From positions 1-31,587 of the forward strand of contig CANOBT010000057.1 in assembly GCA_947564305.1 (NCBI GenBank): a stretch of DNA of 31,587 nucleotides, written 5' to 3'. The notes beneath the pieces are model-generated. The model searched no databases, was not told the origin of the DNA, and saw nothing but the letters and a program-made list of their open reading frames with translations. The DNA comes from an uncultured Lachnospiraceae bacterium (GTDB taxonomy: Bacteria; Bacillota_A; Clostridia; Lachnospirales; Lachnospiraceae). Below are positions 7,236-15,782 of the stretch, in pieces. The position numbers were made by a program, and so were the translations under genes. The first letter of the stretch is position 1; each line of letters begins with the position of its first letter.

Positions 7236-8507
7236 CTAATAAACGATATACCCCGTCCCCTTTATATTGGTGATTTGTGTGCCTGCCTTTATTACCGGTA
7301 TATAGAATATATTGTTATAATAATTTTTATTTACCCACTTATCATCACTATTCTTGACCCCTATAACCGCTTTACTGTTTACTATGTTTTTTATCTTGAC
7401 CAAAGGCGCTGACTGCTGCACATTAAAGTTCGGAGGCGTACCGTTTGCGTCGCTATTATCTAAAACCATGAAAACATTTTTGATATCCTTGGTAATCAAG
7501 TGGGATCCTTTATCTAAAGTTTCCATATTGTACTTCCCGCCCTGGTCGCTGTCTTTGGCAGTGAACAGGTAAGCGGAGGCTACTCCTGAAAAGCCGGTAA
7601 TTGTTGTCCCGGATTTTAATTCCGGAACATAATACAGGGTATTATACAACGTTGTATCAGCATGTGTACTTACATGAATTCCCGAATGCGTATATGTGGT
7701 TATTTCCTGAAAAGCAACGGTATCGCCATCCGTAGTTGTAAAAACCGGCGGTGCTTTCTTCGTACCGTAAAAGTTCAAGTACACATCTGCCATATTTTCT
7801 GTGACTAAATACGAGTTTTCCAAACGGATAACATTTGCATTATTGGTATTTCCGCTATCTGAAGGATCATTAGGATCGTTAGAATTATCAGTTCCTTTAT
7901 CATATCCTGAATCAAAGTAGGCTCTGTTATCCCCGCCTGTGCCTAATATCAAGCGCCCGTTCACCCATGCAACGGTTCCCGCTGACAAATTATCCGCTGT
8001 TGCGGCCGAAACGCTGATCTGTTCCGCTCCTTCTTCGGAACCATTTGTCGTAAGCTCGCCATTTGCACCTTTATAAAGTTTTGTGCCCGCAGAATATCCA
8101 TAGTCCGTAACATCTGATGAAACCGACTGACTGGCCGCAATTCCCTCTAAAAGAGTATCGAAATTAACAGATACCGGATCAATAAAGTCTGTCTTTGACG
8201 GGCGTGTATGCGTGACACTTATATATCTGTCCGTATCAAGCGAAATACCGTCGCCTGCAGTAAAATATGTATTCATTGCCTCAAGCTGATCCGCCACTTC
8301 AAGTTTAACCTGATCGATCTGATCTGCAAGCATGTACAGATCCTCTGCGCTAATGATCACCTTATCATTTCCCTTATGGTACTCGATCGCTCCATAGGAT
8401 TTCAGGCTGTTTCTTGTCGCGCTGCCCCTGTCAGCCGCCGCCGCAATACTACACGTCCCTACAGTTAAAACTAATGTCAAAATTACTGATAATACTTTCT
8501 TCTTCAT
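7236..8507 (-). CDS. secreted protein with duplicated C-terminal domain, unknown
   Basis: A 423-residue exported protein. A classical signal peptide (MKKKVLSVILTLVLTVGTCSIAAAA) precedes a segment SYGAIEY...ISAEDLYML that is echoed in the upstream gene's product (SCGSIIY...YAEDIALL), so the two share an N-terminal module. A low-complexity Asn/Asp/Ser linker (about 205-224) separates it from two copies of a beta-rich domain: residues about 232-308 (YLVTENMADVYLNF...LYYVPELKSGTTITGFSG) and 335-418 (HLITKDIKNVFMVL...FYIPVIKAGTQITNIKG). No cell-wall sorting motif is seen. Last gene of the secretion operon, overlapping the previous one by 4 nt. Possibly part of the mating surface; function unknown. 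Confidence 0.75.
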   Translation of the reverse strand: MKKKVLSVILTLVLTVGTCSIAAAADRGSATRNSLKSYGAIEYHKGNDKVIISAEDLYMLADQIDQVKLEVADQLEAMNTYFTAGDGISLDTDRYISVTHTRPSKTDFIDPVSVNFDTLLEGIAASQSVSSDVTDYGYSAGTKLYKGANGELTTNGSEEGAEQISVSAATADNLSAGTVAWVNGRLILGTGGDNRAYFDSGYDKGTDNSNDPNDPSDSGNTNNANVIRLENSYLVTENMADVYLNFYGTKKAPPVFTTTDGDTVAFQEITTYTHSGIHVSTHADTTLYNTLYYVPELKSGTTITGFSGVASAYLFTAKDSDQGGKYNMETLDKGSHLITKDIKNVFMVLDNSDANGTPPNFNVQQSAPLVKIKNIVNSKAVIGVKNSDDKWVNKNYYNNIFYIPVIKAGTQITNIKGTGYIVY

Positions 8508-9343
8508 AGCTGTCCTCCTTCATTAATTATCACTGTCTGATTCTCTGATATGGATTCTGGTGCTCCCTCCTGTGTTTCTTCCTCTTCCTCCTCCGTCCCG
8601 TCTTCCGTTTCCGTACTATTCCCGGAAACTGTCTCCTTTGGCTCCGTAATATAATTCCCACATACACAATACCTTTGTATCAGGGTGGGATCCTCACTGT
8701 CCTCGACACTGTCATAATCGAAGATGCACGCCTGCATTTCCCCCGCAAACCCACAATAATCACACACAAGCCTATGATGTGCGGCATCCTCCTCCGGGTA
8801 TGCCGTTGTAATATGTTCACTTTCTTCCGCCACCAGACCGCTGCAATAATCTGTTCCATCCAGCGCGCAGGATAAGGTATGGTATGTCGCATCTGCCGGG
8901 CTGTATATCAGGTTGTGGTACATTTCTTCTTTCCAGGCATAACCGCAGCTGCAGCTCTTTTCGCGTCCCGAATACTCTTTCCCTTCATATGTGATCGTAC
9001 ATATCCTTGATTTGACTGCGTTATGCGCGCTTACCATATCATAGGAAGAGCCGCATCCGTCACAATGCCTGGTATGTGTATATTGGTTGACATTAATGTA
9101 TTCCCATTCATGCATATGAGAATACAGTACAGGATCAAATATATCCTCCGGTACGGACGCCAGTTTTTCCTGCAGTAAAGCGATATCCTCCGCATATAAC
9201 TCTACGGAACCGGAATTGTCTTTATATATAATGCTGCCGCAGGACTTTATATCAGAATTTCCGTTTTCATAAGTTGCTTTTACTGCCAGCGGAATCCCTA
9301 TAAAAAATAACAAAGCTGCAAATATCCCTATTTTCTTTCTCAT
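8504..9343 (-). CDS. secreted Cys/His-rich protein, unknown
   Basis: A 279-residue exported protein with a signal peptide (MRKKIGIFAALLFFIGIPLAVKA). The mature part contains four CxCG or CxxCG pairs (CDGCG, CSCG, CDYCG, CVCG) interspersed with His residues, suggesting several small zinc-binding or disulfide-bonded knuckles outside the cell. An acidic Glu/Thr run (EDGTEEEEEETQEG) follows near the C terminus. The N-terminal stretch after the signal resembles that of the next gene's product. The ATGA overlap (8504-8507) implies translational coupling. No known family recognised. Confidence 0.75.
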   Translation of the reverse strand: MRKKIGIFAALLFFIGIPLAVKATYENGNSDIKSCGSIIYKDNSGSVELYAEDIALLQEKLASVPEDIFDPVLYSHMHEWEYINVNQYTHTRHCDGCGSSYDMVSAHNAVKSRICTITYEGKEYSGREKSCSCGYAWKEEMYHNLIYSPADATYHTLSCALDGTDYCSGLVAEESEHITTAYPEEDAAHHRLVCDYCGFAGEMQACIFDYDSVEDSEDPTLIQRYCVCGNYITEPKETVSGNSTETEDGTEEEEEETQEGAPESISENQTVIINEGGQL

Positions 9344-9354
9344 ACCCCGCCTCC

Positions 9355-10539
9355 TTACTGTGTAATATACAACGTGCCGTTTGAAAAAGAGATGGTTGCA
9401 TCAGAATACCTTGTCCATGTATAATCCTCCGGATCCACGGATGCCTTGGCGCCGATATAAGTACCCATATATTTTGTGTCACTGTTTGGCGTTTTCGTCA
9501 TATTGGCTCCATTCTCACTGGTCGCATACCTGATAAATACACTGTTTCCATCGTTTCCGACGTATTTCGACCAGGAGTAATCTGATGGATTAGTGGATGC
9601 TTTGGCGCCGGTATAGGTGCCCATGTATTTTGTTGCTGCGGTCGGCCTCTCTGTCATACTCTCACCGTTTGCCTTTTCAGAGTAGCGGATAAAAACACTT
9701 TTCCCTGATGCGCCGGTATTTCCCGTTTTTCCTTCCTGTCCCCGCTCTCCCTGGACGCCGTCGTTTCCGTTTTTGCCATCCTCTCCCTCGTTGTCTCTTA
9801 TTTCCCTGGTCAGCTTTTCCTCCATTTCCTTCAACTTGGAGTCTGTTTCCTTATCCGTATCTGACTGATAGGATTCTAAAAGCTTCTGCAGTTCTTCCAG
9901 AGAAAGTCCCATGGACTTGGCCAGCTCTTCCAGCTCCTGATCTGTCATGCCTTCAACCGTATTAAGCAGCTCGTCCGGGGTCATTTCAGTATTATTTTTT
10001 ATATTTGCCCGGATTGACACCTTCATCTTTCTCTCTTCCAGTTCCTTGATCTGTCCCTGGAGACTCTCCGCGAGATAAAAATAGTCGCTTTCCTCTACAT
10101 TATCTGTTACTGTCTTTATCTGAGAAAGAACCGTCTGCCATACAATTTCCGCGACACCGGCAGACAATGCAGTAATGTCGGCCTCTCCGAGATTCGTCTC
10201 ATCTGCCGATTCCTGCAAAGATGTTGATATCCGGTTCTGAATCGCATTTGTATGTTCATCGTTTACCGTATCCACATCTGATTTAATGATCAATCGGTAA
10301 CTCTCCACCGCTTCATTTGCGGTTTTTGCCCCCACATCTTCACCCAGATCAGCCGCCCCCTGCAGATAAGTAGTAACCTCGTCAGCAAGCACCTGCTCTG
10401 TGACGTTGCTATAGGTGTATTTTTCTGTAGGCACCTCTCTGGCAGCCTTTATTCTTGCCACCGCCACGATAATCGACAGAACTACTAAAATCGCTGCCGC
10501 TGCCCCTATCTGCAATTTCGTTAAACTCATTTTTTTCAT
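9355..10539 (-). CDS. membrane-anchored adhesin-like protein: coiled coil, collagen repeats, tail-fibre-like repeats
   Basis: A 394-residue protein. A single N-terminal membrane segment (residues 11-31) has no cleavage site, so it should stay anchored with the rest outside. A long helical region to about 245 contains likely coiled coil (EELAKSMGLSLEELQKLLE). Ten Gly-X-Y triplets (252-281) form a short collagen-like stalk. Two copies of a roughly 47-residue repeat follow (281-328 and 333-379), both with SVFIRY, KYMGTY-x-GAKAS and DY-[ST]-W-[ST]-[KR]-Y. Such repeats resemble those of phage tail fibres and receptor-binding proteins. Within the secretion operon this suggests a trimeric stalked adhesin that contacts recipient cells (inference). 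Confidence 0.75.
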   Translation of the reverse strand: MKKMSLTKLQIGAAAAILVVLSIIVAVARIKAAREVPTEKYTYSNVTEQVLADEVTTYLQGAADLGEDVGAKTANEAVESYRLIIKSDVDTVNDEHTNAIQNRISTSLQESADETNLGEADITALSAGVAEIVWQTVLSQIKTVTDNVEESDYFYLAESLQGQIKELEERKMKVSIRANIKNNTEMTPDELLNTVEGMTDQELEELAKSMGLSLEELQKLLESYQSDTDKETDSKLKEMEEKLTREIRDNEGEDGKNGNDGVQGERGQEGKTGNTGASGKSVFIRYSEKANGESMTERPTAATKYMGTYTGAKASTNPSDYSWSKYVGNDGNSVFIRYATSENGANMTKTPNSDTKYMGTYIGAKASVDPEDYTWTRYSDATISFSNGTLYITQ

Positions 10540-10557
10540 CGTGCTCCGCTCCTTCTT

Positions 10558-11643
10558 CTAAAAATCAATATCCATTTCGCCATAGGGATACTCGTCGTCC
10601 GCATCAGGTTCCGCTTCACCATCATCCCCGTTAATGTCTTCATCTGTATGCGACGTCGCATATTCATCCGGATCCTGATCGAAGAATGCTTCCTCTTCCG
10701 AGTCCCCATTAATTAAAGTCTCCAGATATTCCTCCTTTTCCGCATCGTTATAATCAAAATCTAACTCCTCCTCATCTTCTTCCGGTGCAAATTCATCCAT
10801 GTCCATCGCATCAATGACATCCATGGCCTCATCTTTCTTATTCCGATAAATTTTCATGTAATAATATATGCCGCCGCCAATTCCTGCAAAAAGCAGAATG
10901 ATCAGGGCATTCCCAAATGTGGATTTTGGCTTCTCGTTCGCCTGCGGCTCTTCCGAGGTTCCCGCTGTCTCGTTTTCTTCCGCCAGAATAGATAAAAGAT
11001 TATCCTCTCCCTTATCATCCGTGCCGTTGGAAGTATCATTGCCATCTGCTAAAACTCGCAAATCACCAAGGGAAACCGTATCGAGCAGGTACACGTTATC
11101 TGTGCCCCGCCCCTGATCAACTACCAGATACAGTTCCTCCCCCTCCTTTGTAGAAAACGTATAAAATACCTTTTCGCCATCTACGGTTCCGTCAGTCTTG
11201 GTACGGGATGATACACTTGCCGTACCGGGATTCCCGGTTTCCTCTGGCTCTGCTTCCTCTTCCGTGTCCTTTTTTCCAAGCTCCAGATCAATATTGATCC
11301 GCTGTTCATCATCCTCATAAGAATCTGAAACATCATAGTAGGAATCCGCCTCATCGCTTTCTCCGTCTGCAGCATCCGGTTCAAAGCGCCGGGACGTTAT
11401 GTTTCCGGCCACATCTTTGACATAGATCGTGTGGGATGTGCCCGCCGGAACCCTGAATTCGTTTGACTCCGTAAATGCCGATGGAGCGTCCGAGTCAAGC
11501 GCATACTGCAGATTTGCATTATCATCTACCGCATCCACGGATATGGTAATATACTCTTCACCGTCCGATGCCTGTGCATAGCTTGGAAACGCCAGACCTA
11601 CAAGGAGCATCCCAACCGCCAATACATACAATTTATTCTTCAT
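10558..11643 (-). CDS. DUF4366-type secretion-operon membrane protein
   Basis: A 361-residue protein with a signal peptide (1-25), an extracellular part containing a conserved patch VFYTFSTKEGEELYLVVDQG and LDTV near residues 158-190 typical of DUF4366, a transmembrane helix at 244-263 and a very acidic cytoplasmic tail. DUF4366 proteins recur in Tn1549-like conjugation operons; their precise role is not known to me. The acidic tail carries YATSHT, encoded by a copy of the 16-bp palindrome at 10647-10662. The gene overlaps the upstream Ig-like gene by 11 nt. Confidence 0.82.
   Translation of the reverse strand: MKNKLYVLAVGMLLVGLAFPSYAQASDGEEYITISVDAVDDNANLQYALDSDAPSAFTESNEFRVPAGTSHTIYVKDVAGNITSRRFEPDAADGESDEADSYYDVSDSYEDDEQRINIDLELGKKDTEEEAEPEETGNPGTASVSSRTKTDGTVDGEKVFYTFSTKEGEELYLVVDQGRGTDNVYLLDTVSLGDLRVLADGNDTSNGTDDKGEDNLLSILAEENETAGTSEEPQANEKPKSTFGNALIILLFAGIGGGIYYYMKIYRNKKDEAMDVIDAMDMDEFAPEEDEEELDFDYNDAEKEEYLETLINGDSEEEAFFDQDPDEYATSHTDEDINGDDGEAEPDADDEYPYGEMDIDF
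10647..10662. repeat. element palindrome copy 3 (inside DUF4366 gene)
   Basis: Exact TATGCGACGTCGCATA inside coding sequence, read as Tyr-Ala-Thr-Ser-His in a disordered acidic tail, 108 bp upstream of the next gene's start. Confidence 0.88.
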
Positions 11644-13249
11644 TTATTACTGCCTCTCCTTCTGTTTTTTCTGTTATGCTCCGGATAACAGGGGCCCGGG
11701 TATCAATGTTATCTACTGTAATCCCTTGCTCCGCTGTATTTCCGACAGCATCCCGAACCTGAACTGTCCATGTCCCGTTCGCATCCACGCCTTTACTGCT
11801 TTCCGACGTCCATCCGCTGTCTTTTCCCGACGCAGTACAGATATAGCGGTATTCGACCGGAAGATTGTCTTCCGCCGATACATAAATAGTATTTTGTCGA
11901 CACCATTCTTCCTTGTATTGCAGACTTATGTTGATTGTCGGCGCCTTATTGTCCACCACGATAAGCTCCCGGTCGGCTGTCGCAACATTCCCAGCTTCAT
12001 CTCTGCAGTATGCCGTCCAGATACCGTTTTTCGTGATTTCAGCCGTAAATACCGCCTCCTTCTTCCAGTCCTCTTCCTGTATCTCTAATCCTTCCGGAAG
12101 AAACGCATAGTCAAGTTGACGGGTCGGCGTCACATCATCCGACGCCGAAACAGATACTGTCACCGGCACCGGCCGATCCACATTACTTACTTCGAAATCA
12201 TCAATTTGCAGCTCGCTGATCACCGGAGCCGTCAGGTCAAGCCCCTTTAAATTTACCGGTGCCTCCAGCGACTCCCCGTCCTGTTTCCGATAACCAAGCG
12301 TACCCTCTGCCGTACCTGCCTCCAGCCGGTTGTAATCACACGCTGTTTTAACGGTTGTGATTGTCTCCTGCATGTTTCCTGACGCTGTCTCCGAACTTTC
12401 CTTTGACTCCTCTGTGTCAAGGAAATAAAGACCGCTCAACCCCGTTATCACTTCTTGTCTCCCATCCGAATAGGTCACCTCTACAGGAATCTCTCCGGCA
12501 TTCACATACTTACCCGCTTCCGCACTAAATTCATCTGCGGAAATACTGCTGACCGCTCCTGAAAGAATATGCAAAGCTGCAGTATAGTTAACTTCCGGAT
12601 TGTGTCCAACACGGATACGGCAGCGGATCGCCTTTTCTCTGTCAGCCGTCAGTTCTAACAGCGATATCTTCCGCTGCAGCTCGTCGCTCCTTTCTCTTAC
12701 CATTTCCGAAGACGCTTCTTCCCATTGTCCGGATTCCGTCTCAATTTCCCATTGGTAATCTCCGGCATCAGGGTAATACGCCTGAAAAACTGCCAAACCA
12801 CCTTTTTCGGCATAAACATCAGAAGGTTCCAGAATTGTATTATCCAGAGGAACCGGCTCCTCCCTGTTCTCCGTTTCTTCCTCTGTTTCCTTTTCTTCTG
12901 TCTCTGCTTCGTTCTCCTCCGGCTTCACATCTTCTTCACCCTCGTCTTCACTCACTATATCCGCTCCTATGTCTTCCTCTGCCGCCTGTGCAACCGCGGC
13001 ATCGATCTCCGCCTCTTTCTTTAGCTGCGGCAGAATCGGCGCTGACATATAAATGATAAAGCACACTAGGACAAATGCTGTTGTCGGCAACAATAGCCTT
13101 CCCACTCGCTTAATCATTTTGTGATCTCCAGTAAAGCCTCGTATATATCCCTGGATGACCCCCGTCAGATAAGCAAAAAGTCCGGTAATACCAAATGTTC
13201 CGACAAGGCTTTTCTTCTCACGATATCGCCTGCTCACTCGATCCCGCAT
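11633..13249 (-). CDS. membrane-anchored protein with Ig-like domains
   Basis: A 538-residue protein. A short basic N terminus and an amphipathic stretch lead to a transmembrane helix at about 51-72 (LLPTTAFVLVCFIIYMSAPIL), then an acidic Glu-rich linker (about 90-135) and a large extracellular region of bacterial Ig-like beta domains. Several repeats end in patterns such as GIWTAYCRDEAGNVATADRE and GTWTVQVRDAVGNTAEQGI. The start at 13249 is placed at ATG with GAAGGAG seven bases upstream; an earlier in-frame Met at 13342 would run far into the previous gene. It overlaps the DUF4315 gene by 32 nt. Probably a structural surface part of the mating apparatus (inference from context). Confidence 0.78.
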   Translation of the reverse strand: MRDRVSRRYREKKSLVGTFGITGLFAYLTGVIQGYIRGFTGDHKMIKRVGRLLLPTTAFVLVCFIIYMSAPILPQLKKEAEIDAAVAQAAEEDIGADIVSEDEGEEDVKPEENEAETEEKETEEETENREEPVPLDNTILEPSDVYAEKGGLAVFQAYYPDAGDYQWEIETESGQWEEASSEMVRERSDELQRKISLLELTADREKAIRCRIRVGHNPEVNYTAALHILSGAVSSISADEFSAEAGKYVNAGEIPVEVTYSDGRQEVITGLSGLYFLDTEESKESSETASGNMQETITTVKTACDYNRLEAGTAEGTLGYRKQDGESLEAPVNLKGLDLTAPVISELQIDDFEVSNVDRPVPVTVSVSASDDVTPTRQLDYAFLPEGLEIQEEDWKKEAVFTAEITKNGIWTAYCRDEAGNVATADRELIVVDNKAPTINISLQYKEEWCRQNTIYVSAEDNLPVEYRYICTASGKDSGWTSESSKGVDANGTWTVQVRDAVGNTAEQGITVDNIDTRAPVIRSITEKTEGEAVINEE

Positions 13250-13502
13250 CTCCTTTCTCCTTCTGCCTGCCCGCGAGCACCTGATCCGCTGCATCGAGCA
13301 CCGTTTTCTTGCCGCCGGACAGCAGTTTGATGAATCTGTCATATTCTGCTCCGCTCATATTCATGGACGTAATCTTTTGCATGATCAGCTTTCCCTGCAG
13401 AAGCTCCATTTCTTTTTTGATATCAGCCGCCGCTTTCCTGTGCCGTTCTGACAGTTCTATTTCTTTCTGGTATGCCTGCTCCAGTTTCTCTATATTTTTC
13501 AT
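13218..13502 (-). CDS. DUF4315-like small coiled-coil protein
   Basis: A 94-residue soluble protein with an N-terminal helical coiled coil (KLEQAYQKEIELSERHRKAAADIKKEMELLQGKL) followed by MNMSGAEYDRFIKLLSGGK, the arrangement seen in DUF4315 proteins of Tn1549-like operons. Overlaps the M23 peptidase stop by 4 nt (ATGA) and the next gene's start by 32 nt, so translation is probably coupled. Function unknown. Confidence 0.75.
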   Translation of the reverse strand: MKNIEKLEQAYQKEIELSERHRKAAADIKKEMELLQGKLIMQKITSMNMSGAEYDRFIKLLSGGKKTVLDAADQVLAGRQKEKGDAGSSEQAIS

Positions 13503-15754
13503 TCTTCACTTCCTCTCTGCGCACACGTCTGTGGAATAATAAAAATCGGATTTAAAGGCTTATCATCCGGATTCCTCACTTCAAGATGCAGGTGCGGCCC
13601 CGTTGAGCGCCCGGTATTGCCGCTATATCCCAAATGATCACCCTTCCTGACCTGTTGGCCTGTTGAAACCGTCAGGCTGTCCATATGCATAAATATGACC
13701 GTCCATCCTGTATCCGTCTGTACCTTCACCCAATTTCCCGCGGATTCTGAATATGCTGCCAGAATAACCGTTCCATCCACCGCGGAATAAAGATGTGTTC
13801 CGATCGGAACAGCTATATCTACTCCGTTATGTTCTTTCCGTTCCTTTGTGATCGGATGGATTCGTACCCCGAAATTAGACGAAATCAGATTTGTCCAGTC
13901 CTCCCTCATCACGGGACCGTATACCTGCTGGCCGCCTGTTGACAATCGGTAATTCTTGTATAATTCCATCTGCTCCGGCGTCATTCTCGGCTCCACTACC
14001 TCCTCCAGCTCCTTTTTCTCCAAAATTATGTAGCATATCTTCTTCGGCTCCGTCACATTTTCATAATCTCCCGTGTCCGGATTATAGCTGCTCACTTCCC
14101 GGTCTTCCTCTTTCACCTCAATGGTCAGGGTATACATCTCTTCAAAAACCGACTGCAGCTCCTCCTTTACATCCTCCAGCGTAAAACTGCCGTATACCGC
14201 TGAAAGATAAGCGATCAGCGTATTTGCGGAAAATCCGAAATCGGCCAGTTGGTAGACATATTCATATATATCCGGCCCATGCTCCGCCTCCAGTTCTTCC
14301 TCCAAAGCTTCCCGATCCGCATTCAGGTACTCATCCAGATCTGTCTCCAGCTTACGAAAATATTCTGTGGCATCCGTAATGGTGCCGTAATCATTTTGCG
14401 TAACAGCGGATGCATAGTACTCAGAGCTGCCTACAAATACCGCAATCAGAACAAGAAACAGAATGATACAAATAATGAAAAAGAAGACGCCTATTCCGGC
14501 CAGGGCAAATATCGTCGACATGGTTCTCTTTACCGCCTGCTTTCGCACTTTTTTGGCCCGGCGCTTAATCAGAATACCTTGCTTCGTCCGTCGGAAGAAG
14601 TTGCCTTCCTCCTGTACCTGCAGTTGTACCATCTGCTTTTTCAGTTTCTTTTTCTGTTCTCTTGATTTCTCATCCCGAAGTTGTTTCTTCCGCTCCTTTT
14701 TCTTGGCATCTGACAAGAGCCGCTCCCGTTTATCCCGCAAAACCTGTTCCCGCTGTCTTGTCTGATCCAGCCGGGCATATATGTTATTCTGGCTTTTGAT
14801 AGTACGGATATTTCTCCGCGTTCCCGCCATAGCCACACGACCCGTCCGCCGAATATTGCGCTTCATGGATGCGGTCAGTTCATCCTCTGACAGCGTTTCC
14901 TCATCCGTTATCGTCTTGATGCCATGAAACAAAAGCCGCCCTTTTGTCCGACGTTTAAAACTTTTCCTGCCGCGTCTGTTAAGCAGCTTTTCGTATTCGT
15001 CCCTGGTCATTTTTTCGCGGGTAATACGGCCCGTATATTTCAGGCGTCCCAAGTGGGCAAGCTCCGCTTCCCCTGTCAGATCAAGCCGCCCATAATATCT
15101 GAGCCGTACCTTCTCGTTTGTGGAATGCTCCCCTGCTGAAAAACGGGTATATCCTTTCTGTATATCCTTACGCCTGCTCTCTAATCTCTGCTGCAGCTTT
15201 TCATTCTCCGAAAGCGCCCGGCTGTTTTTCGCAAGCTTGGGTGTCTCTGCAGTCCCGAACGTAATACCGCCTGACTCTCTGGATTCTACTTCCTGTATGG
15301 TCGGGGATTTCCACGCCGGACTCTCCGCGCCGCCCTGTATAAATTCAGCGCTATTCCCCGCTTCACGGCCATAATCATCTGCTCCGCCTTCCGCCGATCT
15401 GCTTCCGGCCGGGTTTTCACCCGGCCCGGCTGGCTGCCCGTTCTCCGGCGGAGACTTTTCCTGTTCCGGAAAACCCGGTTGTGTGACGTGCTGCTGCGCG
15501 TACCGGTCTTCAGAGGAATATGCCTGTTCCTCGTACTGTTCCCGCACCTCATTGTAGGCTTTCTGCTGTTTTTGGAAGGTTTTGTGATGCTCTACTGAAT
15601 CATACGCTGTGTATGCTGCCTCCTCCATCAGCTCCCGCCGCATCCGGCTGTTATTATTGTTAGCAGACAATTCAAGGTTTTCGTCCGGCCGGTTTACCTG
15701 TTCTGTTTTTTTTAAGCTGTTCTTCCGGCTGATAAATTCCTGTGACTGGCTCAT
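13499..15754 (-). CDS. conjugation-associated M23 metallopeptidase (wall hydrolase)
   Basis: A 751-residue protein that would open the peptidoglycan for the conjugation channel. A long cytoplasmic, Lys/Arg-rich N-terminal region (to about 410) precedes a transmembrane helix (412-441), an extracellular spacer and a C-terminal peptidase M23 domain with zinc ligands His642 and Asp646 (HNGVD) and His723 in HLHLE. The catalytic motifs are complete. No second NlpC/P60 or CHAP domain is seen, unlike many Gram-positive conjugation hydrolases that pair two activities. Start at 15754 chosen for its ribosome binding site GGAGAGGTGG. Confidence 0.88.
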   Translation of the reverse strand: MSQSQEFISRKNSLKKTEQVNRPDENLELSANNNNSRMRRELMEEAAYTAYDSVEHHKTFQKQQKAYNEVREQYEEQAYSSEDRYAQQHVTQPGFPEQEKSPPENGQPAGPGENPAGSRSAEGGADDYGREAGNSAEFIQGGAESPAWKSPTIQEVESRESGGITFGTAETPKLAKNSRALSENEKLQQRLESRRKDIQKGYTRFSAGEHSTNEKVRLRYYGRLDLTGEAELAHLGRLKYTGRITREKMTRDEYEKLLNRRGRKSFKRRTKGRLLFHGIKTITDEETLSEDELTASMKRNIRRTGRVAMAGTRRNIRTIKSQNNIYARLDQTRQREQVLRDKRERLLSDAKKKERKKQLRDEKSREQKKKLKKQMVQLQVQEEGNFFRRTKQGILIKRRAKKVRKQAVKRTMSTIFALAGIGVFFFIICIILFLVLIAVFVGSSEYYASAVTQNDYGTITDATEYFRKLETDLDEYLNADREALEEELEAEHGPDIYEYVYQLADFGFSANTLIAYLSAVYGSFTLEDVKEELQSVFEEMYTLTIEVKEEDREVSSYNPDTGDYENVTEPKKICYIILEKKELEEVVEPRMTPEQMELYKNYRLSTGGQQVYGPVMREDWTNLISSNFGVRIHPITKERKEHNGVDIAVPIGTHLYSAVDGTVILAAYSESAGNWVKVQTDTGWTVIFMHMDSLTVSTGQQVRKGDHLGYSGNTGRSTGPHLHLEVRNPDDKPLNPIFIIPQTCAQRGSEE

Positions 15755-15782
15755 AATCCACCACCTCTCCATCATCCTGCCT

